A DNA stretch of 64,000 nt, taken from NCBI GenBank assembly GCA_028343845.1, contig JAOLZO010000010.1:1-64000 (forward strand), read 5' to 3'. Both the position numbers and the translations under genes were made by a program. Source of the stretch: Verrucomicrobiota bacterium (GTDB lineage: Bacteria; Verrucomicrobiota; Verrucomicrobiia; Opitutales; Seribacteraceae). Positions 41,545 through 50,022 of the stretch are shown here, piece by piece; position 1 is the stretch's first letter; each line of letters starts with the position of its first letter. The notes under the pieces were generated by a model. It was not told the origin of the DNA. It saw only the letters and a list, made by a program, of their open reading frames with translations, and searched no databases.

Positions 41545-41716
41545 CCTCCTACTTGGAATATTTGATTCTTGGGTCCATGAGTAAGCAGAGCCCAGCTTGC
41601 CCAAACAAAATCGTCCCGCTCCCAGTTGAATAACCGCCTCGAACCCAAGGCTAGGGCTGTCCGAATTTCAGCCGATTAATCGAATAAGGCTCATGGCCCG
41701 AAAGAAAGATCCGCGA

Positions 41717-42367
41717 TCAATCTTCCGGCGTCCAGCCCAAGACCATATCGAAGTTAGCGGCCAATTCTCCTACTTTGGAACCAGGCAGAGGAAGAAACTC
41801 AGCAATTAGGGCATTCCTCGCTTTCTCGTCCTTGACGCGGTTCAATATAAAATCGCTTTTGTTTTGAGGCTCTCCCTTGATATAGCACTGCGTGATAAAT
41901 TTCTTTTTTCCCTTGGCGGAAACCGACATATGGAAATGAGGCGTTCTTCCGGGATAAGGAGGCGGCTTGATGGTACGAAAGAAATACCGCCCCTTGGAAT
42001 CGGTCATGAAACGGCCATAACCCTGGAAATTGGGATCCATTTTTTTCCGACTGCCTCCCCTTGAGTGAAGGTATACTCCCTTCCCGTCCACCTGCCAAAG
42101 CTCCACTGTTGCATGGCGGATGGGGTTTCCCTTGATATCCGAAACCTTGCCACCAAGATAAGCGACGGTCCCTACCGATGGAGTAAGGGCATCGTTAATG
42201 ACAATCAAGTCGTTATCCGTATCGAGAGGTAACTTGTCAGGGTAGAAGGGTCCCGGAGTTTGATAGGGCGTGCGCGTAAGCTGCTCGGCCATGAGTCCGG
42301 GGGTTGCGAATAGTGGGGCGAGCTTGAGGCTTTTACCCAGGAAGTTGCGACGAGTGAATATGTGCAT
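41717..42367 (-). CDS. Tat-exported intradiol ring-cleavage dioxygenase-like protein
   Basis: The 216-residue protein belongs to the protocatechuate 3,4-dioxygenase/catechol 1,2-dioxygenase superfamily of non-haem iron enzymes that cut catechols between the hydroxyls. The core reads DPNFQGYGRF, TDSKGRYFFRTIKPPPYP, then RTPHFHMSV. The Tyr in PPPYP and the two His of HFH match three of the four iron ligands; the Tyr of KGVYLHS may be the fourth. The N-terminus MHIFTRRNFLGKSLKLAP has a twin-arginine motif, so it is probably exported folded. I chose ATG 42367 over TTG 42403 because it puts RR at residues 6-7, the usual position. Exported members of this family often have unknown substrates. It is convergent with the giant gene and has no visible catechol pathway partners. 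Confidence 0.8.
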   Translation of the reverse strand: MHIFTRRNFLGKSLKLAPLFATPGLMAEQLTRTPYQTPGPFYPDKLPLDTDNDLIVINDALTPSVGTVAYLGGKVSDIKGNPIRHATVELWQVDGKGVYLHSRGGSRKKMDPNFQGYGRFMTDSKGRYFFRTIKPPPYPGRTPHFHMSVSAKGKKKFITQCYIKGEPQNKSDFILNRVKDEKARNALIAEFLPLPGSKVGELAANFDMVLGWTPED

Positions 42368-42456
42368 AAGCCCATAATGATCCTCAGCGACTTCAATCCT
42401 CAAGGTAAAAATGGTATGAATAGAAAAATATTATCCAATTTCGGGATCGTTTTGCA

Positions 42457-42485
42457 TTGCGAAAGATTAATTCCGTTGGGATAAT
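42457..42485 (+). promoter_or_regulatory. Predicted sigma70 promoter of the rhodanese gene
   Basis: TTGCGA (42457-42462), a 17-base spacer and GATAAT (42480-42485) fit the sigma70 pattern. The predicted start near 42492 gives a leader of about 30 bases before ATG 42522. The divergent dioxygenase gene begins about 90 bases upstream. Confidence 0.5.
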
Positions 42486-42521
42486 CAGGATTCTTAACAT
42501 TGCTAACCCTACGATTATTCT

Positions 42522-42905
42522 ATGAAAAAAATCTTCTCATTGCTTATTCTTTCCCTTTTTTCCACAGGTCTTTTTGCCGGTGAGTTTCCTGATATCAGCA
42601 TCAAGGAGCTTCAAAAAGCGATAAAGGACGGTAAGGTTGCCGTGATCGACGTGAACGGAGCCGGTTCTTACAAAAAGGGACATATCCCAACCGCGATTTC
42701 CTTCGCTTCCAATGGCAAGCAGCTTGCCAAGCACCTGCCCAAGGACAAGAGCACTTTGGTCGTTGCTTATTGCGGAGGTCCCGGATGCAGCGCTTACAAG
42801 CGTGGAGCCAGCGCCGCCGCCAAGCTCGGATACAAGAACGTCAAGCATTTGTCGGCCGGAATCTCCGGATGGAAACGTTCCGGAGCTGAAGTTGCCAAGA
42901 AGTAA
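42522..42905 (+). CDS. Periplasmic single-domain rhodanese-like protein
   Basis: The 127-residue protein has a signal peptide (MKKIFSLLILSLFSTGLFA, cleavage before GEFPD) and one rhodanese domain. VAVIDVNGAG and KKGHIPTAISF match the conserved rhodanese start, though the usual Arg after the Asp-Val is Asn here. The active-site loop is CGGPGC: Cys84 is the likely persulfide carrier and Cys89 may be a second thiol. LSAGISGWKRSG is the usual C-terminal motif. Rhodaneses move sulfane sulfur; the acceptor is unknown. No Shine-Dalgarno site is evident. The gene ends 23 bases before a strong terminator and seems monocistronic. Confidence 0.85.
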   Translation: MKKIFSLLILSLFSTGLFAGEFPDISIKELQKAIKDGKVAVIDVNGAGSYKKGHIPTAISFASNGKQLAKHLPKDKSTLVVAYCGGPGCSAYKRGASAAAKLGYKNVKHLSAGISGWKRSGAEVAKK

Positions 42906-42928
42906 GCTTCTTTACGACTCTTTTAAAG

Positions 42929-42954
42929 AAGGGCGCCCCCGGGCGCCCTTTTTT
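42929..42954. terminator. Rho-independent terminator between convergent genes
   Basis: AAGGGCGCC (42929-42937) pairs perfectly with GGCGCCCTT (42942-42950) across a four-base loop and is followed by a T run to 42954. It lies between the rhodanese gene and the convergent CxxCH gene that ends at 42953. The A-rich left flank gives U-rich RNA on the other strand, so it may act both ways. Confidence 0.9.
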
Positions 42955-44209
42955 ATTTTGTCCCGGCGTATTCTGGGAACCGGGTATTCAGAAACTCGTG
43001 AATTTCCTTTCTTTCGGCTTCTCCGAAATAAGTGAACCTGGAGGGAAGTTCAGAGCGGGGCATCGTCATCAAAGCCTTGATTCTGGAAAAAACGACGCTT
43101 TTCAGTTCCTCAGGCAATCCTTGAAAAGCCAAACTGCCGATCATGTAACTGCACCTTCTCTGCAAGAGCCTGTCCTTGAGGTTCAATTGGCGGAGGGGAT
43201 CTCCCCTGCCCTGAAAATCCTTGGCAAACATGGATTGATCGAAAGAGATCGGCCTGGGCAAAGGCGCTTCGTCACTGAACAGCGCGTATTCGACGATTCG
43301 GACTGCTTCTTGAGCAATCCGTTCCTTTCTTTTGACCGGGTTCCCTGCCTCTTCGATAAGAAAGAACTCTCTTAACCGGTAGGTCGCCCCTAGGCATCGG
43401 TTGATAAATCCCACTTGGTGTTCCAACATCAGGTTGGCGATTACCTCACTTTGAGGAACAAGGTATCGGTTCCAGTTAAAAAAAGTACCAGGCGGAGTGG
43501 AAACCTTGGTAACGACGGACTTGGACATGACTCCGGTCGAATTTGCCCAACTCGTGGGAAAAGTATGATCTCCCGTCAGATGCCAGCCACCGAACCTAAG
43601 ATCGTATGGTATGGAATGACCGGTCTGGGTTTGACGGAAAGCATCGATCGAGCCTCCTCCGGGACCTGGGATGACAGAGCTTATCAGAAGTCCCGGAACT
43701 CCGCCTATGTCCGGGCTTGCATGACAATTCATGCACCGGCGGGAGCGGGTGATGGTTGGGCGCCAAGCCTTGTCGTTGGTCGTTGGCGGCGAGAAGATGT
43801 ATGGGATGGCGCCAATTTCCGGATCGATTCCGATAATCTCGATCTGTCCTCCCGGAACATAGCCTAGGTAAAGGTCTTCATTAAAATAGATGGCTCGGGG
43901 ATTACGGGGTGAAATCCTGCTAAGTTGCAAACTGGTCGTGGAAAAGACCAATTGCTGGGAATACTTGCTTATTTTGAGTTTTGCAAGGAGGGCTTCGATA
44001 TACTCCATCTCATTGCCATAGTCATTTGGCCCCTCTCCCGCCTCCAGTGATTTCATAATCTTGCTGAAAGGATCCTGAGGCTCTTTTTCAAGGTATTGAT
44101 GGACCTCTGCCCGGAAACGAACCGTTTCCTCGACCTCTTCATCTACCGCAAAAAGAACCTGAATTCCCAACAGCATTCCCAATGCGATCTTTTTGGAGGA
44201 ACGGAACAT
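42953..44209 (-). CDS. Exported protein with a single CxxCH haem-type motif, function unknown
   Basis: A 418-residue protein with an N-terminal signal sequence (MFRSSKKIALGMLLGIQVLFA, likely cleavage before VDEE). One CMNCH motif (Cys159, Cys162, His163) would bind one c-type haem. Around it are YIFSPPTTNDKAWRP before and GGVPGLLISSVIPGPGGG after, with many conserved-looking aromatic residues. I do not recognise the family; it may be a cytochrome c-like or redox sensor protein. ATG 44209 is preferred to TTG 44245 because it places the signal peptide at the very start. It is divergent from the next gene, with 119 bases between the two starts. Confidence 0.65.
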   Translation of the reverse strand: MFRSSKKIALGMLLGIQVLFAVDEEVEETVRFRAEVHQYLEKEPQDPFSKIMKSLEAGEGPNDYGNEMEYIEALLAKLKISKYSQQLVFSTTSLQLSRISPRNPRAIYFNEDLYLGYVPGGQIEIIGIDPEIGAIPYIFSPPTTNDKAWRPTITRSRRCMNCHASPDIGGVPGLLISSVIPGPGGGSIDAFRQTQTGHSIPYDLRFGGWHLTGDHTFPTSWANSTGVMSKSVVTKVSTPPGTFFNWNRYLVPQSEVIANLMLEHQVGFINRCLGATYRLREFFLIEEAGNPVKRKERIAQEAVRIVEYALFSDEAPLPRPISFDQSMFAKDFQGRGDPLRQLNLKDRLLQRRCSYMIGSLAFQGLPEELKSVVFSRIKALMTMPRSELPSRFTYFGEAERKEIHEFLNTRFPEYAGTK

Positions 44210-44328
44210 CAAATCTTTCAAAAGGGAAGTTCGGCTTCTTGGCAACTCAAGTTATTCAGGAATCAAAAATTTCTCTTTGCCTTATTACGCAAGAAGGAGC
44301 ATGGTTAAAGAGTACCGAGTTACAGTTC

Positions 44329-46257
44329 ATGGTTTACGCTTTCAGATATACAGCTTGTTTGGGGATTTCATACCTTCTTTGTATCCTCTCATACGGCTTT
44401 GCGTCCACGGGTGAACTTGCCGATCCCACCGGAGCCCTCTCCATCACTTTGCCTGCCGGATCGCCTTCGGCTCCGAGTTACTCCGTCGCATCCTCCGGCT
44501 TGAAGGGAGAGGCTGTATTCCGGGGGCAGGTCAAGCTTGCCGCCGGTAATGACATTACCTTCCACCGGGTTCCGGATTTGCTTGATCCTACAAAGACAAG
44601 CGCCCCTTTCAGTCAGGGAATGCTTGCCACGCAACAAGCTAGAGCAACTGCCGTTTTGGACGGGAACAAATCACTCCTTCAAGTGAACTTGACCTTCCCC
44701 GGTTCAGGGTATCAGCTTTTTCCGCCCAAGGTTTTCGTTGACCTGCCTACCGACGGAAACGATTCGGCTGTTAACTATCAGCTGGCTTTGGTCGTAGCAG
44801 AGATCAATGCCAGCATGGGCCAGATCACCACTTTGACCGTAGAAGACCCGGGAAAGGGCTACGTAACCCCCCCTGGCATAAAAATCGAAGGGGGTGCTCA
44901 CTTCATCCGTTGCGCAGAGAGAGAATCGGCTGAGGAAGGAAAGTTTTATCTGATCACGGCAAATACCGGGGACGTCCTAACCTTATCCAATCCGTTTGGG
45001 GACGACCTCTCACAAGTATTCAAGGCAGAGTCTCTGGTCGAGATATTCGAAGCCTGGACACTCGGATCCTTGTTTGGTTATGACTCGAGCCTATTGCAGG
45101 ACGGAAATTCTTCCGTCGCAGATTACGTTTACCTGCTCAAACCACCCAACGAGCAAAACGGGACCACCGATGACTACCGTCCTTATTTTCATGACGGAAC
45201 GTCATGGAAAGAGGTTGGAGGGAATGGTTCCGATGCATCCGAAACGGTCATCTATCCCGACGAGTCATTTATGATCGCCCGGCGGAGCAATACCGTGCTT
45301 GACCTGGTCCTTTCCGGGACGGCCCTGACGCAAAATACCTTTGTCCAGATCCCCCAACAGGGAAAACGCTTCCTCATGAACAACCCATTCGGGATAGACA
45401 TGATGCTCTCTGACTTAATTTCCTCTGACAATATAGACAACAACGTTTCCAATGGATCGAAATGGTTAGCCGCGACCGCACAAGAATCAGCGGATAATGT
45501 CGAACTGCTCCATCAAGGTGTCTGGAGTACCTACTGGCATGACGGGACGAACAAGGACGTAACTGTAAAAGCCAGAATCTCCGCCCGTGCGGGGACAGGG
45601 ATAGCCGGGTCGATAAGCCTACAAGACCTGTCCATGAATTCCGCAGTCATAACCGGCATGACGAACCCTGCGGCAGGTTCGAATGTCACAGTCACGGCTG
45701 CTGGGCATGGGTTGAGAAACGGTTTTACGATCAAGGTTTCCGGCGCCAGGGGAAGAAAGACTGACCCAAGCAAAAATCAAGTGGACCAAGACGGGAACAT
45801 TGTCGGGGTTGGCACTGGCTTGATCATCAACTCAGCGGCGAACGGATATTTCGAGGTAACGAACGTTACGACGGACACCTTCGAATTAAAGGGGAAAAGC
45901 GGTAATTGCGATTTTCTAAGCGAAGGCACGGCAAAATGGACGACCGGAACCCCCGGCGCCGGATATTCTTCGGATGCCTTCGTTTCCTTCGTTGGTGGCG
46001 GGGGTAGTGGAGCCATGGGAATAGCGAAAGTACAAAATGGTTCAATATCCTCGATTATCATCACCAGCCCGGGTTCGGGCTATTCGGGCGCGCCCAAGGT
46101 CAAGGTTCATTCGGGAGGTTGGCGGAAACTCGGAGCTGGACGGGCTCCCTTCAATGACGTACTGATCCCTGCAGGCGCCGGAATTCTGTTGGTAAGGAAG
46201 CATCCGAGCGGGGTTTCCTCGACGCTTGCCATTCGCAATCCGATCAAGTTGGACTGA
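44329..46257 (+). CDS. Exported TIGR02597-like protein with GSGY repeats
   Basis: About 642 residues with a signal peptide (MVYAFRYTACLGISYLLCILSYGFA, cleavage before STGEL). The central part, with EGKFYLITANTGDVLTL, EAWTLGSLFG, DGTSWKEVGG, DESFMIARRSN and NNPFGIDMMLSDL, resembles TIGR02597, a family I know mainly from Verrucomicrobiota with no assigned function. Two flanking segments carry a GSGY-x-x-x-P motif: FPGSGYQLFPPKVFV and PGKGYVTPPGIKI in the N-terminal half, PGAGYSSDAFVSF and PGSGYSGAPKVKV near the end. GHGLRNGFTIKVSGARG and NGYFEVTNVTTDTFEL resemble surface-fibre repeats of phage-type proteins. ATG 44329 is chosen because earlier in-frame codons would precede the signal peptide. 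There is no enzyme motif. Confidence 0.65.
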   Translation: MVYAFRYTACLGISYLLCILSYGFASTGELADPTGALSITLPAGSPSAPSYSVASSGLKGEAVFRGQVKLAAGNDITFHRVPDLLDPTKTSAPFSQGMLATQQARATAVLDGNKSLLQVNLTFPGSGYQLFPPKVFVDLPTDGNDSAVNYQLALVVAEINASMGQITTLTVEDPGKGYVTPPGIKIEGGAHFIRCAERESAEEGKFYLITANTGDVLTLSNPFGDDLSQVFKAESLVEIFEAWTLGSLFGYDSSLLQDGNSSVADYVYLLKPPNEQNGTTDDYRPYFHDGTSWKEVGGNGSDASETVIYPDESFMIARRSNTVLDLVLSGTALTQNTFVQIPQQGKRFLMNNPFGIDMMLSDLISSDNIDNNVSNGSKWLAATAQESADNVELLHQGVWSTYWHDGTNKDVTVKARISARAGTGIAGSISLQDLSMNSAVITGMTNPAAGSNVTVTAAGHGLRNGFTIKVSGARGRKTDPSKNQVDQDGNIVGVGTGLIINSAANGYFEVTNVTTDTFELKGKSGNCDFLSEGTAKWTTGTPGAGYSSDAFVSFVGGGGSGAMGIAKVQNGSISSIIITSPGSGYSGAPKVKVHSGGWRKLGAGRAPFNDVLIPAGAGILLVRKHPSGVSSTLAIRNPIKLD

Positions 46258-46275
46258 GTTCGAGCCAAGTTTCGC

Positions 46276-48531
46276 TCACGACAATTGGTGGCAGTCGACG
46301 TCGAGTATGTCGTGGATATCCCTGTCTAGAGGGAATTCCTTTCTTCGTTTCTGAAACTCCGATAAAAAGGGAGTGACGGATTGAGTCAAATAGAGCAAGT
46401 GATACCTGTAGTACCCTTTGATCTTTTCCAATGGAGCGGGCGCAGGACCTTTGATATCGACGTTCGCAATGGGATTTGCATCAAGAAGGTTTCTCCACTG
46501 CTGAGCGTAAAACTCGACCTTCTCCGAACTCCTTCCCCGAAAGAGGTGACGGATGAGATGGCGAAAGGGCGGATATCCGAATTCTTCCCGCAATTCCATT
46601 TCCTCCTCCGAAAAGCCCTCCAGATCGGCTTTGCGGGAATATTGGATCGATGACGCATGCGGGGCATAGCTTTGAATGTATACCTCGCCTGCGCGATCTC
46701 CCCTGCCCGCTCTGCCTCCGACTTGAACGAGCAACTGAAAGGCTCGTTCGGATGCCCGAAAGTCTTCCATCCTGAGAGGCAAATCCGCATCCACTACGCC
46801 AACTAGAGTAACGTTTGGAAAATCCAACCCCTTGGCGATCATCTGAGTTCCAACCAAAACGTCGATTTTGCCGCGTCTGAAATCGTTCAAAACCTCACGA
46901 AAAAGGTTTTTCTTGGTCATCATGTCCGCATCGATCCTCATCACCACGGCCTTCCTTGGAAGCAAACTGCTCACGATATCTTCGATTCTCTGCGTGCCGT
47001 GGCCCTTTTTGCGTATGTCGAAGGATTGGCAAGAGGGACAGGCTCTGGGAGCGGGTTTGCGATAGCTGCAAAGATGGCAGCGGAGGTAACCGTCTGTCCT
47101 GTGGAAGGTCATGGCAATGCTACAGTCCTTGCACTGCTCGACATGACCGCAATCAGGGCAAAGCATAGTGGTATTGAAGCCTCTCCGATTGAGGAAAAGA
47201 ATGCTTTGCTCCCGGTCGGTATATCGTTGCCGAAGGGCTTCGATCAGTGGTTGGGAAAGAATCGGAGGAACTTTCTCGCGCTGGCTCTCCCTCCTCATGT
47301 CAACGAGGTGGATCAAGGGGAGTTCCCTACCGTCTATGCGTTTGCTCAAGGTAGATTTTTCATATTTACCCAAGGTTACGTTACGCAAGGTTTCAAGCGA
47401 TGGGGTAGCCGAACCCAACAAGCAAACCGCCTGGTTGAGCATTGCCCGGTAAACAGCCACGTCCCGGCCATGGTATCGCGGGTTGTCCTCCTGCTTGTAA
47501 GCAGGCTCGTGTTCCTCATCCACGACTATGAGGCGCAGGCGCGGCACCGGGGCGAAGACTGCGGAGCGCGCCCCGACCACTATCCTCGCCTCTCCGCGCG
47601 TGATCGAACTCCATGCATCAAGCCTTTCTCCGGCAGAAAGATGGCTATGCCAAACCACGACGTCTTCTCCATGCTTGCGAAATCGGTGACGCAACCTGGA
47701 AACTGTTTGCGGGGCCAATGCTACTTCGGGCACTAGAAACAAAACGCTCCCGCCCTGAGCCAAAGCTTCTTCCATCGCCTCAAAGTAAACCTCCGTCTTG
47801 CCGGAACCCGTAATCCCCAAAAGCATACGCGTCTTGAATGTTCCAGTGCTCAAGTCCTGCTTGATTTCTTTGGCCGCCTTTTCCTGCTCATCCGTAAGCT
47901 TGACTTCCACCGCGACGTCTTCCTGCGAATCGGTCAAATCGTCCGCATAGGCAACCCGCTTCACGGAATCTCTACTCTCCTTGGCAAAACCTTTTTGGAT
48001 AAGCCCCTTTGCCACGTTATCGCCCATTTTGAGTTTCTTCAGAGTTTCCAGCCACGCAACGGGCTTGCCTTCCTTAATCAAGAATTCCAAAAGAAGCTTT
48101 TGCTTGGGCGACCTATCCAACGCACTCATCGACGCTTCCAATGGCTCCCGATTGGAGAGCTCGAGCATCCTTTTTGTCTTGGAATTCGTTCCGTCCCGGA
48201 CCGAGGCCGGAATCATGCCCTCGAGAACCGCTTCGACCGAGGATGCATAGTAATCGCTCATCCAGCGGGCTAAAGCGAGCAAGTCTGAGCTCAATACGGG
48301 CTCCTCCCGAAGGACTGCGGATACATACTTGAGTTTCCCGACAGGCAAGTTTTCACTTGAGGTCAAGGAGCTTACGATCCCGAGCGTTCTTCGTGGACCG
48401 AGAGGCACAGACACAAGGGACCCCACTTGAATCAGGCCTGCGTGCTTTTCAGAAACCCCGTAGGAGAGAGCTTGATTGAAACCGCCAAGGGGTTGTACTT
48501 CTATGGTCTGGGAACGATTTGCTAAATTCAC
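46276..48531 (-). CDS. priA: Primosomal protein N' (replication restart helicase PriA)
   Basis: A 751-residue superfamily 2 DNA helicase that binds stalled forks and reloads the replicative helicase. Walker A is GITGSGKT (239-246) and the DEAH-type box is DEEH (338-341) within VVDEEHEPAYKQED. Eight cysteines (458, 461, 467, 470, 485, 488, 498, 501) form the two zinc sites. GTQMIAKGLDFPNV, DADLPLRMEDFRASERAF and GGRAGRG are helicase motifs V and VI. I start at GTG 48531, whose GTGA overlaps the stop of the upstream propeller gene. The frame is open for 51 further residues that do not look like PriA, and this start gives the usual length. The pair is probably translationally coupled. Confidence 0.95.
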   Translation of the reverse strand: MNLANRSQTIEVQPLGGFNQALSYGVSEKHAGLIQVGSLVSVPLGPRRTLGIVSSLTSSENLPVGKLKYVSAVLREEPVLSSDLLALARWMSDYYASSVEAVLEGMIPASVRDGTNSKTKRMLELSNREPLEASMSALDRSPKQKLLLEFLIKEGKPVAWLETLKKLKMGDNVAKGLIQKGFAKESRDSVKRVAYADDLTDSQEDVAVEVKLTDEQEKAAKEIKQDLSTGTFKTRMLLGITGSGKTEVYFEAMEEALAQGGSVLFLVPEVALAPQTVSRLRHRFRKHGEDVVVWHSHLSAGERLDAWSSITRGEARIVVGARSAVFAPVPRLRLIVVDEEHEPAYKQEDNPRYHGRDVAVYRAMLNQAVCLLGSATPSLETLRNVTLGKYEKSTLSKRIDGRELPLIHLVDMRRESQREKVPPILSQPLIEALRQRYTDREQSILFLNRRGFNTTMLCPDCGHVEQCKDCSIAMTFHRTDGYLRCHLCSYRKPAPRACPSCQSFDIRKKGHGTQRIEDIVSSLLPRKAVVMRIDADMMTKKNLFREVLNDFRRGKIDVLVGTQMIAKGLDFPNVTLVGVVDADLPLRMEDFRASERAFQLLVQVGGRAGRGDRAGEVYIQSYAPHASSIQYSRKADLEGFSEEEMELREEFGYPPFRHLIRHLFRGRSSEKVEFYAQQWRNLLDANPIANVDIKGPAPAPLEKIKGYYRYHLLYLTQSVTPFLSEFQKRRKEFPLDRDIHDILDVDCHQLS

Positions 48532-49934
48532 TGCAGTCGAAAGTCGTAGCACAAAAGCCTCGGTTGATGTCCGTGAAGCCTGTCGGTTTCGTTTTGCATG
48601 ACATACAGCAAGCCCTTGCTCAGGGCAGGCAACGTCCATGTCCCCGGGGCAAAGAACAATTGAGCTTTCTCTTCGATTTTCCATCCCTTTTCATCAAGTT
48701 TAACCCGAAGAAGAGAGCCTAATTCAGAAAGGCAGAGATAATGGTCTTCAAGCTTGAGCAAAGAGCCCCTGAAAAGTTCCAGACGGATTGCCCTCCCCTC
48801 GATTTCCTGACTCCAGCTTAGCCGGTCCCTCCAATAAGGCTTCCCGTTGCCAGCATTAATGCAAAAGACGTCAGCGCCTTGCTGGTGTCGACCGGCAACC
48901 CCATAGATCGCCTTACCGCTCTGAACAGGAGTCATCCAATGAACGTTGATCGATTCGTCCGTCCAAATTACGGATGGCTTGAATTTTTTGTCGAACTCAA
49001 GCATGACCCCACCCAACTCATAACATTCCGATAAAAACACCCGATTCTCTCCGACGGGAATGGGAGGCACCGCATTGGCAGATTCGAACCCCGATGCCCG
49101 CCAGGGAAAGCGGGCTAGTTTCTTACCGTCCTTTGGGTCGATGACTAACAATCCGCCAGCCGGCGGTCGGCTCTCCCCCCCTGTAAAGACCAGGCAAACC
49201 TCCTTGCCGTTGATCACGGCCCGGACTGGTGAGGAATAACTGGCTCCCCAAGAATCCTTGGTTATCCATTTCGTAGCCCCCGAGAGCCTGTCAAACGCAA
49301 CTACACACCGATCCTTGCTACCACCGACGTTGACGATCAGCAAGTCGCCAAGAACAAGCGGCGTGGATCCTTTTCCGAAAAAATATTGGGGAATCTCGAA
49401 TTCCTTGGCTAAATTCCTCTGCCAGATTTTTCGTCCTGTCTTGAGATCCAGGCAACTCAACCAAGCAGTCACCCCATGGGCATAGACCAGACCACCCGCA
49501 ATAACCGGGCTGGCTCTGGGACCGTTTGAATATCCGAAACGGTCTCTATATTCAACGGGGTATTCGAATTGCCAAATGGGAGTTCCCTTTTGCGGGTTAA
49601 TGGCCTCGAGCATCTCGTTCCCATCAATCCGGTGAAAGAGAATCAGCCTTCCGTCCTTGATTGCCGGGGATGCATAGCCTTCTCCCTTTCTTATCTCCCA
49701 AAGCAACTTCGGACCGGACTCCGGCCATTTCTTCAGTACTTTCGTCTCGGTAGATTTCGCATCGTCGGTCGGGCCATTGAATCTCGGCCAGTCTGAGGTA
49801 ACCGCATCTTCTCGTAGTGGGGAAGCCTTGGCGTGAGTAGTCAGCCTGGAGGGTTTCCCCTCTTCGGAAAACACGTCCTCAAGAGGGCTTGATCCAAGCA
49901 AGGCCAAGGTCAATGTGGTGATTAAGGTTTTCAA
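48528..49934 (-). CDS. Exported PQQ-type beta-propeller protein
   Basis: A 468-residue protein with a signal-like N-terminus (MKTLITTLTLALLGSS) and PQQ-like propeller repeats: KLLWEIRKGEGYASPAIKDG, TPIWQFEYPVEYRDRFGYSN, CLDLKTGRKIWQRNL, AFDRLSGATKWITKDSWG and VIDPKDGKKLARFPWRAS. These W-rich blade motifs match the PQQ_2 or BamB-like fold, common in Verrucomicrobiota and Planctomycetota, often near SWPRFRGP-type text; here SDWPRFNGPTDD is present. No quinone ligand set could be assigned, so it may be a scaffold rather than a dehydrogenase. The start is TTG 49934, with no ATG nearby. Its stop overlaps the priA start by four bases. Confidence 0.8.
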   Translation of the reverse strand: MKTLITTLTLALLGSSPLEDVFSEEGKPSRLTTHAKASPLREDAVTSDWPRFNGPTDDAKSTETKVLKKWPESGPKLLWEIRKGEGYASPAIKDGRLILFHRIDGNEMLEAINPQKGTPIWQFEYPVEYRDRFGYSNGPRASPVIAGGLVYAHGVTAWLSCLDLKTGRKIWQRNLAKEFEIPQYFFGKGSTPLVLGDLLIVNVGGSKDRCVVAFDRLSGATKWITKDSWGASYSSPVRAVINGKEVCLVFTGGESRPPAGGLLVIDPKDGKKLARFPWRASGFESANAVPPIPVGENRVFLSECYELGGVMLEFDKKFKPSVIWTDESINVHWMTPVQSGKAIYGVAGRHQQGADVFCINAGNGKPYWRDRLSWSQEIEGRAIRLELFRGSLLKLEDHYLCLSELGSLLRVKLDEKGWKIEEKAQLFFAPGTWTLPALSKGLLYVMQNETDRLHGHQPRLLCYDFRLQ

Positions 49935-50022
49935 GGGCTTGTCAAAAAAATAAATGGAAGAGAGCAGATAAAAGGAACTCGCACTGATTTGTTTTTATGC
50001 TTATTCAGTAATCGAGAGATAA

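Noticed and set aside
1-41544. Giant frame as a product of wrong assembly or phage origin
   Set aside because: Repeat copies differ strongly in sequence, so collapse or false joining of identical repeats is unlikely. There are no phage structural or integration genes nearby.
44182-44328. Upstream extension of the TIGR02597-like gene from ATG 44182
   Set aside because: The extra 49 residues are not signal-like and overlap the divergent gene; the signal peptide begins at ATG 44329.
44294-44414. AAGGAG followed by ATG 44301 as a small gene
   Set aside because: The spacing is only one base, the frame runs 37 codons into the signal region of the real gene, and the peptide has no recognisable feature.
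48532-48684. N-terminal extension of PriA to the ATG at 48684
   Set aside because: The 51 extra residues lie inside the propeller gene in another frame and lack PriA similarity; the GTG at 48531 gives the normal family length.
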